Shown here piece by piece: positions 23,161 to 35,821 of a DNA stretch of 64,000 nucleotides. The stretch is from Henckelia pumila (taxonomy: Eukaryota; Streptophyta; Magnoliopsida; Lamiales; Gesneriaceae), in contig NC_133122.1 in the NCBI RefSeq assembly GCF_033568475.1, positions 143,661,402 through 143,725,401 of the forward strand, given 5' to 3'. Both the position numbers and the translations under genes were made by a program. Position 1 is the stretch's first letter, and each line of letters opens with the position of its first letter. Below the pieces are notes generated by a model that saw nothing but the letters and a program-made list of their open reading frames with translations, ran no database searches and was not told where the DNA came from.

Positions 23161-23899
23161 TAAAATTAAATACTTATAGGACCAAAACACAAAATGATAA
23201 ACCTACGTAGCCGTTTTGACTATATCGCCAAGTTATTTCATATCCAAATGATTTCAAATCTAATGTTGCATGTGTATTAATGGCCACAAAGGATTTCGAT
23301 ACACGCGCAGTTGCCAACGAATCTTAATTTATTTTTCATTTTGGCGATTTCGTTTCAAATTATTATAAACATAACATTAATTACATATATTATTGGTACC
23401 ATTATTATCAATTATTATCGATATGCTTATAATTATGCTGGCATACCATGTGGCTGCAGCAATTTAATGTGATTTTAATTTTATACAAATTTTGAATTGT
23501 ACTATAAAATTTATATTTTATTACATAAAATCTGTTATACTTCCAATGCACATGATTCGAAAATAATTCTGCGATTATCTTTAAAAAAAATTGAAGTAGA
23601 AAATATTTCAAAAATAAAGGAAAAAAAAGAAAAAAAAATGTTTGTGAATAACTAATATTCATTTTTTAGTGTCTTGACTCGTGAATTTAAAAACTGAATA
23701 TTTTTCTGTGGTTCAGTATTTTCCCATTTCAATTATAATAATTTTGGATTAGTCTATAAGTTTGATTTATTAGTTTCACCCCGGCCTAACGATAGAAATG
23801 GCCATTAGCCTATTTGAAACTTCGATAAAAATAGGATTAATGCCACTTGAATTATTTTAATTTTGTGTCGTGAAACGATATTGTTGGTGTCTTAATTTA

Positions 23900-24022
23900 T
23901 GTTCTACATCGGTTGGTTAAATAACATGAGAACTCTTTATATAAACAAGAGCAAACCTCTCCTCTTGAGTTAACTTTTGAGGGGAGTTAGGTCCAAGTAA
24001 ATTTCTAACATGATATCAGAGT
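23900..24022 (+). mobile_element. TRIM-like LTR fossil with primer-binding site
   Basis: A 111-bp unit from TGTTCTACATCGGTTGG to TTTCTAACA has the TG...CA borders of a small LTR and a TATATAAAC promoter-like core. It is followed directly by TGATATCAGAG, close to the initiator-Met tRNA primer-binding site. This is a remnant of a miniature LTR element (TRIM); no coding part is seen. It looks old and incomplete. Confidence 0.6.
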
Positions 24023-25330
24023 TCGGGTTTCACCGTTATGTGTTGAACGACCAATAATTGACCTCATTCATCCTATAGTTTGAGTGATAGTATCAAATGT
24101 GTTATAATATATCGAAAAAATATTCGGTAATCTAAAGTAAATGGTGATGAATGTAAAGATCGATGAACAACAATTAATTAATTTAGATCGCAACACCAAC
24201 TTGTTAAAAATCGATGTCTTATATGAAAATTTGAATATCTCGTGTTTATTTTTTATAAAAATAAAAAGAATATAAATTTCTAAGAGCCTTTTCAATATAG
24301 TACATATGCATCAAATTTTTCTCTAAAAAATATGTAATAAATTTAAAAGATTATTCGGTTAATTAATTTTATTATATGTTAATCAAAATTTTGAAGATAA
24401 TATATATTATAAATATTTGTGTTGGTCCTAAAAATCTACTAAAACTGATGTGTCTTGTCAATTGACTCCGTCATTTGGAACCATGCGCCAATTTTTCAAA
24501 GGATTGGAAAATATATGAATCAGCAAATGGACCTAGCTCCTCTGCACGAGAAAGACTTTTATTACAGCTTAATTATTAATAGGGTTCCAAAATGATAGAT
24601 TTCAATCTAGTATATGGGTAAAACCCCAATGATAAATCTAATGTCTCAGAATTTACCACGTCAATAATATATAATTAATTCGAAAATGCATGTAACATTC
24701 GGGATTCCTTATTTATTTGGTAGTTTTATTTTTATTTTTTTAAGGATCTCGTGGATATGTATTTTTTTCAACGGATTAATATGATCTATATATGGAATGA
24801 TAAATAATATTTTTGGCAGAAACATTATTATTTTTTAATTAATAATTTGGTTGAATAGGAGATGCATCTTAAAAAATTAATCCGTGACAATTTTTGTGTA
24901 TTTTATTTTTTCGGGTTTTTTATTAATTTAAAGTTTTTTTTTTCTTGGAAACGGGTTTTTAAAAATATCTTTCGGATAATTGGAAAGGGTAGTTGGAACT
25001 TGGAAGCGTGGATCATACGGCAAATTGACTTACAACTTCGAATTTCATAAATTTCGGCGTCCTTTTTTTTTGTTTTAATTTAATTCAAAAACGTTTTATG
25101 ACTTGTGGAACGATAATAATTAGTTAATAAGATTGGAAGTCGTACTTAAATTAAAAAAATTCTGAATTTAATGTGTAATTGATTGAAATATACGAAATAT
25201 AAATTAATTGTTTACATCACTAATCCTGGTTTTTTTTGTGTTTCATTGGTACGAATAAGTAACTCACAATGTACTTAAACGTGGAGATGACCTCACAAAT
25301 TAATTTTATAAGACAAATATCTTATTTGAT

Positions 25331-25470
25331 AAGTTGTTTTCCGTGAGACAGTCTCACGAAAAATATTTTTTTATACCAAAAGTATTGCTTTTCATTATAG
25401 ATATTTGGTAGGATCGACCGTTCATTGATCTATATTCATAAGACTGTCTCACAGAGATCTACTCGCAATT
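25331..25470 (-). mobile_element. GAGACGGTCTCA-family short dispersed repeat, copy 4
   Basis: About 140 bp, reverse orientation. GTGAGACAGTCTCACGAAAA at the left and AGACTGTCTCACAGA at the right flank an AT-rich middle that matches the other copies. It is somewhat diverged. Confidence 0.65.
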
Positions 25471-27659
25471 TTATTACATATGTGAATTAAAGATAAATTA
25501 AATTTAGACATAAATATATATACTATTATATAAATACTGAGACCTATTTAGAAAATTTTTTTTGTTCTATTTGATTACAATAATGTAAATTTACAATTAT
25601 AATCTTGAAACATACGTTATACTTCATATTGATTATTGAGTAAAAATAATAGAAAACACAATTATATTTCTTATTCCATTATAAAAAAATCACCTACTAT
25701 CTATATCATGCTAAAATTAAAGCTCTATTATCTAGAAATTATTAAAATTTTATATTTATTATAATTTTAGTTATATATTAAATTATTTATATACATGCAA
25801 AACCTATATCGGTTGCTAGTATTGATGAAATGTTTGTGACCATATAGGTTCATTAAAGTCTGGTCGCTCCAAGCCTTTGTCTGAGCCAACCGTTCTTTTA
25901 GTGCAGTGGAGAGTAGTGTTATTATTAACCAAAACAGAAGGAAGGAATATTGTAAAATAAATATTACAACGACTCTGTACCATTTTAATTAATTATCAAT
26001 GTTCTAATTAAGTTTCAATAGTTCGTTCTTATATTCGAAAAAAAAAAATCGTTGTTTTTCTTATTTTTTAAATTTTGGTAATTTTTTGACATAACGTTAA
26101 CAACGTTATTGTCAACATCAAACATCAATGTAACGGTTATTCAAAAATAACTTTTTTTTTGTTTGAAAAAATATATATATATATATACTAAAATAATGTT
26201 AGATTCTGCAATGTCACGTCATGATATTATATTTTACAATCTTACGTACGTAAAATTGTTGAATGTGGGCTTCATAATCATTACACTCGACCAAACTTAT
26301 TGAACATTTAGCATTAATTATACTAAAAAGAAGAGAAATGGTAAGTTTCTTTCCTATGCTTACCAACTTTTTCTATGATCAAATTAAAAGCGGTCGCGAG
26401 AGGAGTGTACCATCAGTTGGTGAAATATAGAAGTTCTTGATGGTAGTTCGATTTCTCTTGAAATCACTCTTTTGAATAAATCAATCGTATAAAATTTGCT
26501 CATTCGGTTTATTTGATTAGGTGATTTGCAGACTATCATATTAGTTTGAGGTATATTCAGTCTGATGCACCAAAATATAATAACGTGGATTTTCACATCA
26601 TAAAAAAGTAAAAAACGAGATTTTTTTGTTTGTTTGACGTGTTTTATTTGTTTATAAATATATTGTGTGTTCCATTTCCCTTCTAAAGTTAGATCTCGAA
26701 ATCAAATTTGGCATAAATTAGAAAAAAAAAAATTTACATTTTAATTGAAAATCGACTTCGAATAAATTAAAAAGTTAGGATATATATAAAATAAGGGTGA
26801 TAATGAGATGATTGTTGCTTGTTTCTCAAGTTATAATTTCTTGTTCACCAAATATTTACTAACCTCACTTCAAACTCAACATGCATTTGTTTAATAATAT
26901 AATATTATATGAGATATTAATTCTTTCGGGGTTGGTAAGCTGATTGTGACCCAGCCAAGTCAAACAATCATCAAAATACGAGGGATTTTAATTCAATATT
27001 ATAAAAAATCAACGGTTCCAGTTCGAAATAATTAATTTATTCAAAATCCAGGTAGCATAATATATAAAGATATTACCTTGATGGGATTCTAATATTCTGC
27101 ATTTTATTGCTCTGGAATGTCAATTCTTGTATGTACTTTAATATTTCACTTTTAATTCAAACTAGAATTAAGAATTGAGGGAAAAATATTTTTAAAAAAT
27201 ATTAATTTTCTATAAATAATTTGGAACAAAAAAAGGTTATCTTGAATTCTTGATCATCTAGTAATAATCGCGCTGTTCTCATCTTTTAGAAAAAGAAAAG
27301 AAAATTATTTTGCATAGATTATTTGTATTTCATACATAAGTTTTATTATTCAAAATACAATAAAATAAGTGATTTTAATTAGAAAAATTTTAAAGTAAAA
27401 CCACATTGGATATGCGAGAAATAATAATATTTTATTAGATTATCAAACAGAAGAACAAAGCAGTGTGTATGAATGTATAAACCAAGAAATGTGTGTAATT
27501 CCAATTACATTTGACGAAAAAGAAAAGGGAAAAAAAAAGTATAAAAATGCTCACAACATGCTTAACATGCACTTGCCCTAATAAACTAAAACCAAGAACA
27601 TTCTTGATCATCAATATTTATCTTTATATATACACTTTCTTGATCCACAGAACCACAAA

Positions 27660-30588
27660 TCACGATCTCTTCAAAACATAATTGGCAGCAGGCGAATTCG
27701 ACCCTTTTCTCCGATCATGTTGTCGTGCATTTTCAGCGAACGAAACCGGAGATTTTGCCCCGTTTCTAGACCCTTCATTATAAGGCCTATTCCTGTGATG
27801 ATTCAACTGAGAATTCTCCTTCTTCTTATCATTAATCTCTTTCGGCGAATGATCGCTATCAGTTGAAACTGCGAACACAAAAGTACCGATTTGCAAGTCC
27901 TCGAGATCTTTCAACGGCTCAAGAACTTTGATCACTTCGCTTATAATGGGCCTGAGTTTTGGGCGATGGCTTAAGCAATGATAAGCTAATTCTGCTGCCT
28001 TTTGAACCCCTAGTTCCGAGTACTGCCCCTCGAGTCTTGGATCGATTACGCGGCCGAATTTTCGGGGAGATTTTAGCATCGGCCTTGCCCATTCTGCGAG
28101 GTTTTGTTCTCTTGGAGGACGGGTTTTGTCTAAAGATTTCCGACCAGTTAGAAGCTCCAAGAGAAGTACCCCGAAACTGTATACATCACTTGCTGCTGTC
28201 AAATGACCTGCATGCATGCAAAACTTTACTTGATTAGATTCAAATAAACTCTACTCTAGCTAGCTACTTTTTTGCGTACTCTTTCTCGTGCAATGGAACT
28301 CGCATATCTCCACAATGATATATATGTATCGTTCACTTTGGTGGGACGAAACCCTCGTCAATTTGTTATTACCTGTCATGATGTATTCTGGAGCAGCATA
28401 ACCTTGAGTGCCCATTACTCGGGTTGAAACATGCGTATCATCACCTTCCGGTCCGTCTTTGGCGAGTCCGAAATCCGAGAGTTTCGCGGTAAAATCCTGA
28501 GGAAAAGGATTAAAAGATTTTGTAAGATATATATAACATATTTTTGTATATATACATTGGTATATATCATATGATATATACATGAATATGAACTTACGGA
28601 GTCTAAGAGGATGTTTGAAGCCTTGAAATCGCGGAATATGACGGGTTTTTCGGCTTCATGGAGAAAGGCAAGTCCTCTAGCAGCACCAATGGCAATTTTC
28701 ATTCTTGTTGGCCATGGAAGTGAAACTGAAAATCCTGTGTTCAATTTATATAAAAAATAATTGTAAATTTTCAGTCGTTGCTAGCTATAGTTAGAACGCA
28801 ACCACAGAAATATATATAAAGTTCTTTAGAATTAATCCATAAATTATATACATCACATCAAAGAATTATGTGTTCATTTAAAACCAATTAGTTGTTACTA
28901 TCACTAAACACAAACAGACCAATAACATCTAGCTATTGAAAGAATTTAAATCCAAAAAACATTTTTCAAAATTCTAAAAAATTAATGATCTCTAGAAAAA
29001 TATCTTATATCACCCGAGCATAAATCACGAGACTTCGGATTCAGGTAAACAATTAAATAAAATTTTCTAGTAAGTTAAAAAAAACATATTTTAACTTAAA
29101 TCAATTTAAAAATTTTCTATGTCTACTAAGCTGCGACCTGGATTATCCAAAAAATTTTAAAATAAAATAGAAAAAGGTCAATTAGTTATGCCAACATTAT
29201 ATAGAATGCAAGATAAACAATGGGTGTTGAGATTTTAAATCTAAATTATGTTGTTTGACCCCAAAAAAGAAAATGTATGGCTCGTTGCATTAATTTAAAG
29301 TGGGCATAGTTAAGAAATCAAGCTTTATTTATTCAAAGTGATAGATAAAATAATGGATTTTGAACTGTCAATTAATTTATTATTATTTTTTTGAAAAAAG
29401 CGCAACTAAAAGTTGTGTGAATTTATTTGGGGTAAATTATTGACAATTTAATTAGTGTGCAGATAAAATGTCAACTTCCAACGCATCACCATTGACCTTT
29501 TCTAAATACAAATCGCCGTTGACATAAAACGGCCTGCGAATTACAGCTGTGTACCCATTTTGTGTGTGTACGTTAAAATCACAAAACAAATAATAAAAAA
29601 TAATTAGTGTGCAGCATGAGATTATATAAAATTAAAAAAATTATCCAACTGTAAATTAAATATTATTATAATTTGGTAAAAGAGGTAAACTTACTTCTGA
29701 ACAACTGATTTTCTAGGCTCCCTCGTGCCATGTATTCGTATACAAGAAGCCTGTGTTCTTCTTCGCAACAATATCCTATCAACTTCACCAAATTGTGATG
29801 TCTCAATTGCCCCAAGTATAGCACTTCAGTCTGTTCATGAAATTCAAAAACCCAAAAAATCGAATAAAACGACGATTCTAAAAAAATATATAATTTCAAA
29901 CCCGAACTATCTCAATATTTATGACCAACAATCGTCAACATCTCAAACACGTACATAACTAGCTAGTGTTTGAAAATGCCTAGAAAAAAAAAAACAAAAG
30001 AAAAGCAAACTACTTATTAGATTAAAAATAATATTTAGAAGTTTCTAATGGGGTGTCTAAGTTGGTGGAGTAGTTGAACTTTTGGCCATAGGTCAGGAGT
30101 TCGATTCTCTCTGTCAACACTTTCTTGGACTAGTATGTCACATAGGGTTTGTCAAAAAAAAAATTAGAATGAGTATATGTTTCATGCAATAACTTGCATA
30201 CCAGCCATTCTCTGTGACCTTGAGAGCCATCCAAATCAAGAAGCTTGACGGCAACGGGCTGAGCCTTCAAACCGGGCCTCAACTTATCATCAATGAAGCC
30301 CTTGTGCACGGGCCCGAACCCGCCCTCGCCGAGAAAGTTACTGGACGAGAAGTTCTGAGTGATCACCTTCAGCTCCTGGAGAGTGAACACATGGAGATTG
30401 GATCCCACCAACGAGGCCGACAGATCCTCCGACAGCACCGTGGAGCTGCTCAAATCCGACAGCGATATCCTTTGGAACGACGGCTGCTGTTTCAATGCAG
30501 ACTTCTTCGGACCCGGCTTCGGGCCCTCGGGCTTGAAACAGTTGGGGAAATAGTCTTGCCATCTCACCACCTTCTTCTTCACCGCCAT
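27660..30588 (-). CDS. RIPK: Receptor-like cytoplasmic kinase, subfamily VII, RIPK-like
   Basis: Five exons on the minus strand (30202-30588, 29695-29830, 28598-28734, 28373-28496, 27660-28207) encode 443 residues, with all phases closing. The Ser/Thr kinase domain has the glycine loop GEGGFGP (87-93), VAVK lysine at 115, catalytic loop FRDFKASN with Asp 210, DFG at 228-230, and a long activation segment ending [14 protein letters not shown]. The N-terminus [10 protein letters not shown] and the block [14 protein letters not shown] are typical of Arabidopsis RIPK, which phosphorylates RIN4 in immune signalling at the plasma membrane. There is no Gly2 for myristoylation; Cys 17 is a possible palmitoylation site. 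The C-terminal 70 residues are basic, polar and probably disordered. A GA-rich run and AT repeats lie upstream. Intron 1 carries a SINE. Close paralogues in the subfamily are the main alternative. Confidence 0.94.
30049..30163 (+). mobile_element. tRNA-derived SINE in intron 1 of the kinase gene
   Basis: About 115 bp on the strand opposite the host gene. It has an A-box-like TGTCTAAGTTGG (30054-30065), a B-box-like AGTTCGATTCT (30098-30108), a short tRNA-unrelated region and a terminal GTC followed by nine or so A. The box spacing is right for a polymerase III promoter. A target duplication is not clear. Confidence 0.7.
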
Positions 30589-31322
30589 TAATTAACACAC
30601 ACTAGCTAGCTTCTTGTGAGATTATATTGAGAAAGGAATATATATATATATATATCGATCTTGAGAGAATATAATACAATGATATGGGTTGGTTATTTCT
30701 TGATGAGAATGTGTATTGTCTTTGGAAAATTGATCGACATGGAGAGAAAGCAAGAAGTGATATCATATAAATATATCACATTACATTAATATCTCTCTCT
30801 CTCTCCTTATGAGTTAGGCTTAGATATTTGTGTCTCCTTCTTATAATACTTGATACATAACACGAAAAATATTCTAGAATTTATTTGATATATATATATA
30901 TATATATATGTTGTGTAAGTTTTCAAAAAAACAAAATTATGATATTAATATCACAAGTCGTGATTTGTTAAATCTAATTGTATGCTGAATTTGTCCATTC
31001 AACACGCCATGTAACATAAGTTATAAACTACTATTTGTGTGTGTGTATATGCCTGTCCACCTAGCACATATATTATTATATTCGAGTAAATTTTATATTG
31101 AGATTATAGGTATGGAAAGTAAAATAGAGAAAGAAAAACAAATGATGGGAACAATTCGTAAGTCTTGCAAATTTGGTCGATTAGAAAATTCCTTGGCTTC
31201 CTCCTCCTCCCCTCTTGACTTTCTAGGATGTGTGGGGCCAGGTTTTTGGTTTTTTTAAAATTTTGGTAGGTTTTTCCCCAAACCTTGTATAAGGGGTTTT
31301 ACAAACTATATTCTTTTATTTT
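30589..31322. promoter_or_regulatory. Upstream region of the RIPK-like gene
   Basis: Contains AT microsatellites at about 30636-30653 and 30891-30908, and a CT run at about 30793-30805 that reads GA-rich in the direction of the kinase. The 73-residue frame at 31037-31258 is not recognised and is judged chance. Confidence 0.35.
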
Positions 31323-31488
31323 AGAATAATATTTTTGTGAGACGGTTTCATCTGTGAGATGTGTCAATTTTATCCATATTTATAATAATAAGTATGACAT
31401 AAAATGTAATATTTTTTAATTGATAACTCATATAAGATACACGTCTCAAAAAAATGAACCTTGAGACCGTCTTATAGAAATTTTTGTC
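31323..31488 (+). mobile_element. GAGACGGTCTCA-family short dispersed repeat, copy 5
   Basis: About 166 bp with TGTGAGACGGTTTCATCTGTG at the left and GAGACCGTCTTATAGAAATT at the right. Same orientation as copies 2 and 3. Confidence 0.75.
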
Positions 31489-31520
31489 TTTATTTTAATA
31501 CAATATATTATTTATATAAT

Positions 31521-31762
31521 AGGAAAAATTGTTTTTTTGGTTTGATATATTTGTCATTTTACGATTTTGGTCCTCTATATTTTCATATTTCAGTTTTAGT
31601 TCGCAATATTTTTTTTTGACAATTTTAGTCCTCTTTCTAATGTGGCGCTGATGTGGCACCAAAAATAATAATACGCAAGACTAAAACTGAAATACGAAAA
31701 CATAGAAAATCGAAATCATAGAGTGAAAAACATACATGAACAAAATCACAGTTTTTCAATAT
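31521..31762. mobile_element. Fold-back MITE with ~85-bp inverted arms
   Basis: The left arm carries ATTTTCATATTTCAGTTTTA, and the right arm returns as ACTAAAACTGAAATACGAAA. The arms match inverted for about 85 bp around a GATGTGGCACC centre. The ends read AGGAAAAATTG and AGTTTTTCAAT. Non-coding; a transcript would fold into a long hairpin. Confidence 0.65.
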
Positions 31763-31768
31763 AATAAT

Positions 31769-32072
31769 GGAGAAATTTCTATTTTTATCTTCTATGTTTG
31801 TCTTTTTATAATATAGTCTCGATCATTTATATTGTAAATTCTCAGTCTTGAACTCTTGATGATATATTTTTTGTTTTTTGTTTTTGACAATTTTACTCTT
31901 TTTTCTAATATGTTGTTGATGTGACATACAACTGACGTGTGTAGTGGTATGCAGCACTCTCGATGAATAAAAAGTTTAAAATTGTAAAAACAAAAATAAA
32001 AAAATACAATATTAAAACTGAAATTTACTAACATGGAGGATCAAAAGCAGAAAGAAGCGAACATGCATGCAC
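31769..32072. mobile_element. Second, more diverged fold-back element of the same kind
   Basis: It lies directly beside the one at 31521. The arms are related inverted repeats (TTCTATGTTTGTCTTTTT against the reverse of GGATCAAAAGCAGAAAG), with a similar central GATGTGACATA. The two may be tandem insertions or an old duplication. Confidence 0.45.
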
Positions 32073-33817
32073 AAAAATGCAAGTGTGTTCATGAAAGTTT
32101 CTCTATAATTAATATTCCTTTTCATATATATTACAGCTCACTCACAAAAACAAACAAGTAATTTAAATTATGCATATTTGAAGTATATAAGTTTGATGAA
32201 TAAAGGTTCCATTATGGTTTGAATTTCGATTCTGATTTCTTTTATCTCCAAAAACTCATGAATTTGAACCATGAAATTTTAGTATCGGTCCCGATTAGAA
32301 ATCAAAATCAGAAATCTTGGAAGAAAATATAGAATTTGATACCGATTAAACTAAAAAAGAATCATACTCACTTCCAAAAATATACTTCCAAGCTACGTGT
32401 TCTCTTACGCGGGAATAGCTTTGATTATTCTACACAATTAGACAGCTTACATAAGAAGTAGAAAAATTGCCTCCAACAGACACGTGAAGCTTCACAAATT
32501 TACACATCAAGTCGTGTGTGTATGTCTGACAAAAGTGACCATTTTTTTAAAAGCCCTGTTTTCATGTGTTAAATACGAAAAATCTTAGTTAATATTGCTC
32601 TACAATGCTACAATATATATTATTCCATACATGATATATATAATTTTCCTTTTAGAAAATAACGCGTTGATCTAGTTGCAACGAGAACTACAATGAACTC
32701 TCTAAATTGATTCGTTTTTTTCGATATGCTCCAGTTGTATCATAAAAATTAGAAAAAAAAGGATTCTTTCGTATAACTACAGTTATTATTATTGTCACCT
32801 CTTTTATTTTGATAGTTTTTGTTATACCATCTATTATACCTATTTACACAAATCTCTCGACAATTTTCTCTCGTTAATACAATATATATATATATATATT
32901 TATTTATTTATTGTGTATTCCATATAGAAAACTAAAACAACCGTTTGGCTTGTGAAAGAAGATCAGATGATAAATTGAAATGTTAGGATAATGTAAAAAT
33001 TATGATATTTTTCGATTTTAATAATATAATGTATGTATGATTGTAAATAATAGGAAATATAATCCATTAACACGTTAATGATTTGGTCAGAGGGTTAGCA
33101 AGGTCAAAATGATGAACTAAGGTTCTGAGGACTTCGTAAGAAGGTGTTAGGTTCTCTTGCCAAACTATATATATGTAGCTAGCTGTATATATAATATAAT
33201 GTGTTCTAGAAGCCTGATAAATATTATTATAATTATAATTATAACATCATAAATATATACAGTTATACACATTAAAATCTTCGGTATTCGGGCATAATTT
33301 ATTTTTTCTTCTGAATTTCATTAATTTGGATTTATATATACGTGGAATAAAATTTTTTAAGTTGTTCTTCTAGCTACACGTAAAATTGGAAACACTAGCT
33401 AGACTAACCATGTGTACGGCCAATGGTATCGCACATTAAAGAGTTGCAATTTTTTTTAAAAATAATAATATTTTTCTTTAAAAATAATTAATTTTATATA
33501 GTTTCTTGATGTTTAGAGTTTAGACTCCGCAACAACAAATTAAATCCAATCCAACTCCAAGTCAGAGTTAAATTATGTAGATTAATTGTATATGCTATCT
33601 CCATGATTTCGAAATCTCCATGACATTTCGAAATCGTTATAAATATCTTTGTTATACAAAAATGATCAATTAGTTGTCTATGTTTCCAAATTTTTTAATA
33701 CACACGTCTTCATATTTCGAATTTTGAACATGCACCCTTATCCGTACGTCTTTTTCAACCAAGAAAAAAATCATAATGCAAAATGATATTAATAAATCAA
33801 TATTTTTCTAGCGATTT
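32073..33817. other. Gene-free stretch, little recognised
   Basis: AT-rich DNA with AT microsatellites near 32885 and 33170-33200. No coding region or structured element could be supported. Confidence 0.5.
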
Positions 33818-34330
33818 TGTAGGACCGAGTATTGCCGTTTTACCAAAAGCTATAACTGGTGGTAAGGAACAACTCAAATATTTTAAACTACATGACTTCC
33901 TCTCAATAATTGCAATCCTTGCAATTAATGAGAATCGAACTCATGATCTTGACTTTGATATCAATTGTAGGATCGAGTACTTGTCACTTTACCAAAAGTT
34001 AATATAGCCGGTGGTAATTGTGAAACTCAAATCTTTTAAACCGCACAGCAGCCCAAACGTCATGGTTCGATCGATGCACCCCAACAATCTTCCTCTCAAT
34101 AATTACACTTCTTGCAATTAAGGAGAATCGAACGCATGATCTTGGCTCTGATACCAATTGCACGATCGAGTGCTTACCGCTTTACCAAAAGCTATAGCTG
34201 ATGATAATGGTGCAACTCAAATATTTTAAATCGTACAGCAACTCAAGCACCACGGTTCGATCGCTCTATCAACAAGGAGAATTATTGCACCTCCAACAGA
34301 CCTTTTATTTTTTGATCGAATTCCGAATTA
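33818..34330 (-). mobile_element. Tandem TRIM-like LTR-element fossil
   Basis: Three copies of an LTR-like unit start at about 33818, 33966 and 34159 (TGTAGGATCGAG-type starts, then TTTACCAAAAGC). They are separated by short internal parts with GAGAATCGAAC. Read on the minus strand, the LTR next to 34156 is followed by TGGTATCAGAGCC, the initiator-Met tRNA primer-binding site. This matches a miniature non-coding LTR element (TRIM) in tandem. It is diverged between units, so it is probably old. Confidence 0.6.
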
Positions 34331-35777
34331 TCCAATGTAGGCTGATTCAGTACACATATACTTTAATTGTTTTTAAAGATGAATTCGTACTTAATTATTT
34401 TGATTGAAAGGCTAATGATTTGCTGGAGAGTATCGATATCTTAATTAGTATTTTATGAATATATACACCAAAGTCTATATGAACTCACGAACTCAAACTA
34501 TAATTCGAAACTGCAAATCGATTCGACTCAAATCACAACTTTAAGCTGAGACGAATTCGAGTTTGATATAGTTCATTTTCGAGTTTAGAATCAGCTTAAA
34601 AATTTTTATATCGAGCTTGATTATCGGAAAAAACTATATATTATTTGACTCGATTTACTTCATTGGCACCCTATAGTTAATTGAAATTGAATTTGAGAAA
34701 ATTAATCTCGTGTAGAAACTTGTTGACATGGATATCATACGATGTTGTCACATTATTCATACGTGTCAATAACTAATTATGTTGAATTTTATGGATTAGT
34801 GTCAAAATTTTCAAAAAATTAGCTAGGATGAACCAATTAATCAAACTTGGACTACTTTTACCTTGCTAGTGGAGTTTTACCAAACCCCTAATTGACAATT
34901 CCTATTTTCTAAAAATATTTTCTTATGAATTAATGAGGAACATAGATCAAATTTAAACCGAAACACATCACAATCATAAGATTATTCAAAATATACAAGT
35001 TTTTAATCCTCCACTATGGTAAATAAATTATTAATAAATATATATATATAGACACACATTGAACTTATTTGACACTGATTTTTTCTTACATGCATGGCTC
35101 ATATGATGTAATTAATAAATCCCATGTTATACACATATAAATCCTTCTAACAAAAAATAAATTAAATAAAAAATAAATCAGAACGACACTCAATATTTTA
35201 AAACTGAAATAAAAAGAACTTTTCATTTTTTAGGTAGGTTTTAATTTATGTGATCTAGGTTTTATTCACATGTGGCCACGTAGGAGAACATTAATTTCAA
35301 ATATGAAATATTTGTTGGATTAATGATTTTCGGGCAAAAAAATGACTAAAAATACAAGATACTAGATAAAAACAAAAAAAAATTGACAAGTTATATATAT
35401 AGTTAAAATTAAAAGCAAATCAACTTACTACCAAAATCTTAATTTTCCCAACAGATCAAATTATTATCCTTTTTATATATCTGTATATATATCATAGAAT
35501 ATAACACAAAATATAGTAGATGATATCGTCCATATATAGCAGAACATTGAATATAATAAAAGAGAAATGACCTCCACTGGGCAGCATCATAATGAAACAA
35601 CCAACAAATGTCAATAACATGTTAGACTGTAAATTCAACAGTCGCATAAAAAAGAAAAGTTATCCATTAAATAATATTTTTTTCATATATATATATATAT
35701 ATGTTTTAATGATTTCATTTTATATTATAAACTTATAATAATTATATATTTTAATGATTTCATTTTATATTATAAAC

Positions 35778-35821
<44 letters not shown>

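Larger units (their letters stand above)
22142..23238. mobile_element. Mutator-like MITE interrupted by two hAT-type elements
   Basis: The outer element spans 22151-23229, flanked by identical 9-bp duplications AAGTTATTT (22142-22150 and 23230-23238). Its ends are inverted matches, GGGATATTAGTCAAAATAG at the left against GGCGATATAGTCAAAACGG on the reverse of the right, continuing through GTTTTGGTCCTRYAAGTATT-like arms for about 70 bp. Removing the two inner elements leaves about 320 bp, a normal MITE size. Both insertions carry their own target duplications, so they came after the outer element. No coding region. Confidence 0.82.
23239..27659. other. Gene-free repeat-bearing stretch
   Basis: AT-rich DNA with a TRIM-like LTR at 23900-24010 and a GAGACGGTCTCA-family copy at about 25331-25470. 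The last 250 bp are the presumed 3' UTR of the kinase on the minus strand. Short open frames here have no recognisable domains. Confidence 0.5.

Noticed and set aside
30060-30130. Possible true tRNA gene
   Set aside because: The A and B boxes are present, but no cloverleaf acceptor stem could be formed and a poly(A)-tailed unrelated region follows, so SINE is the better reading.
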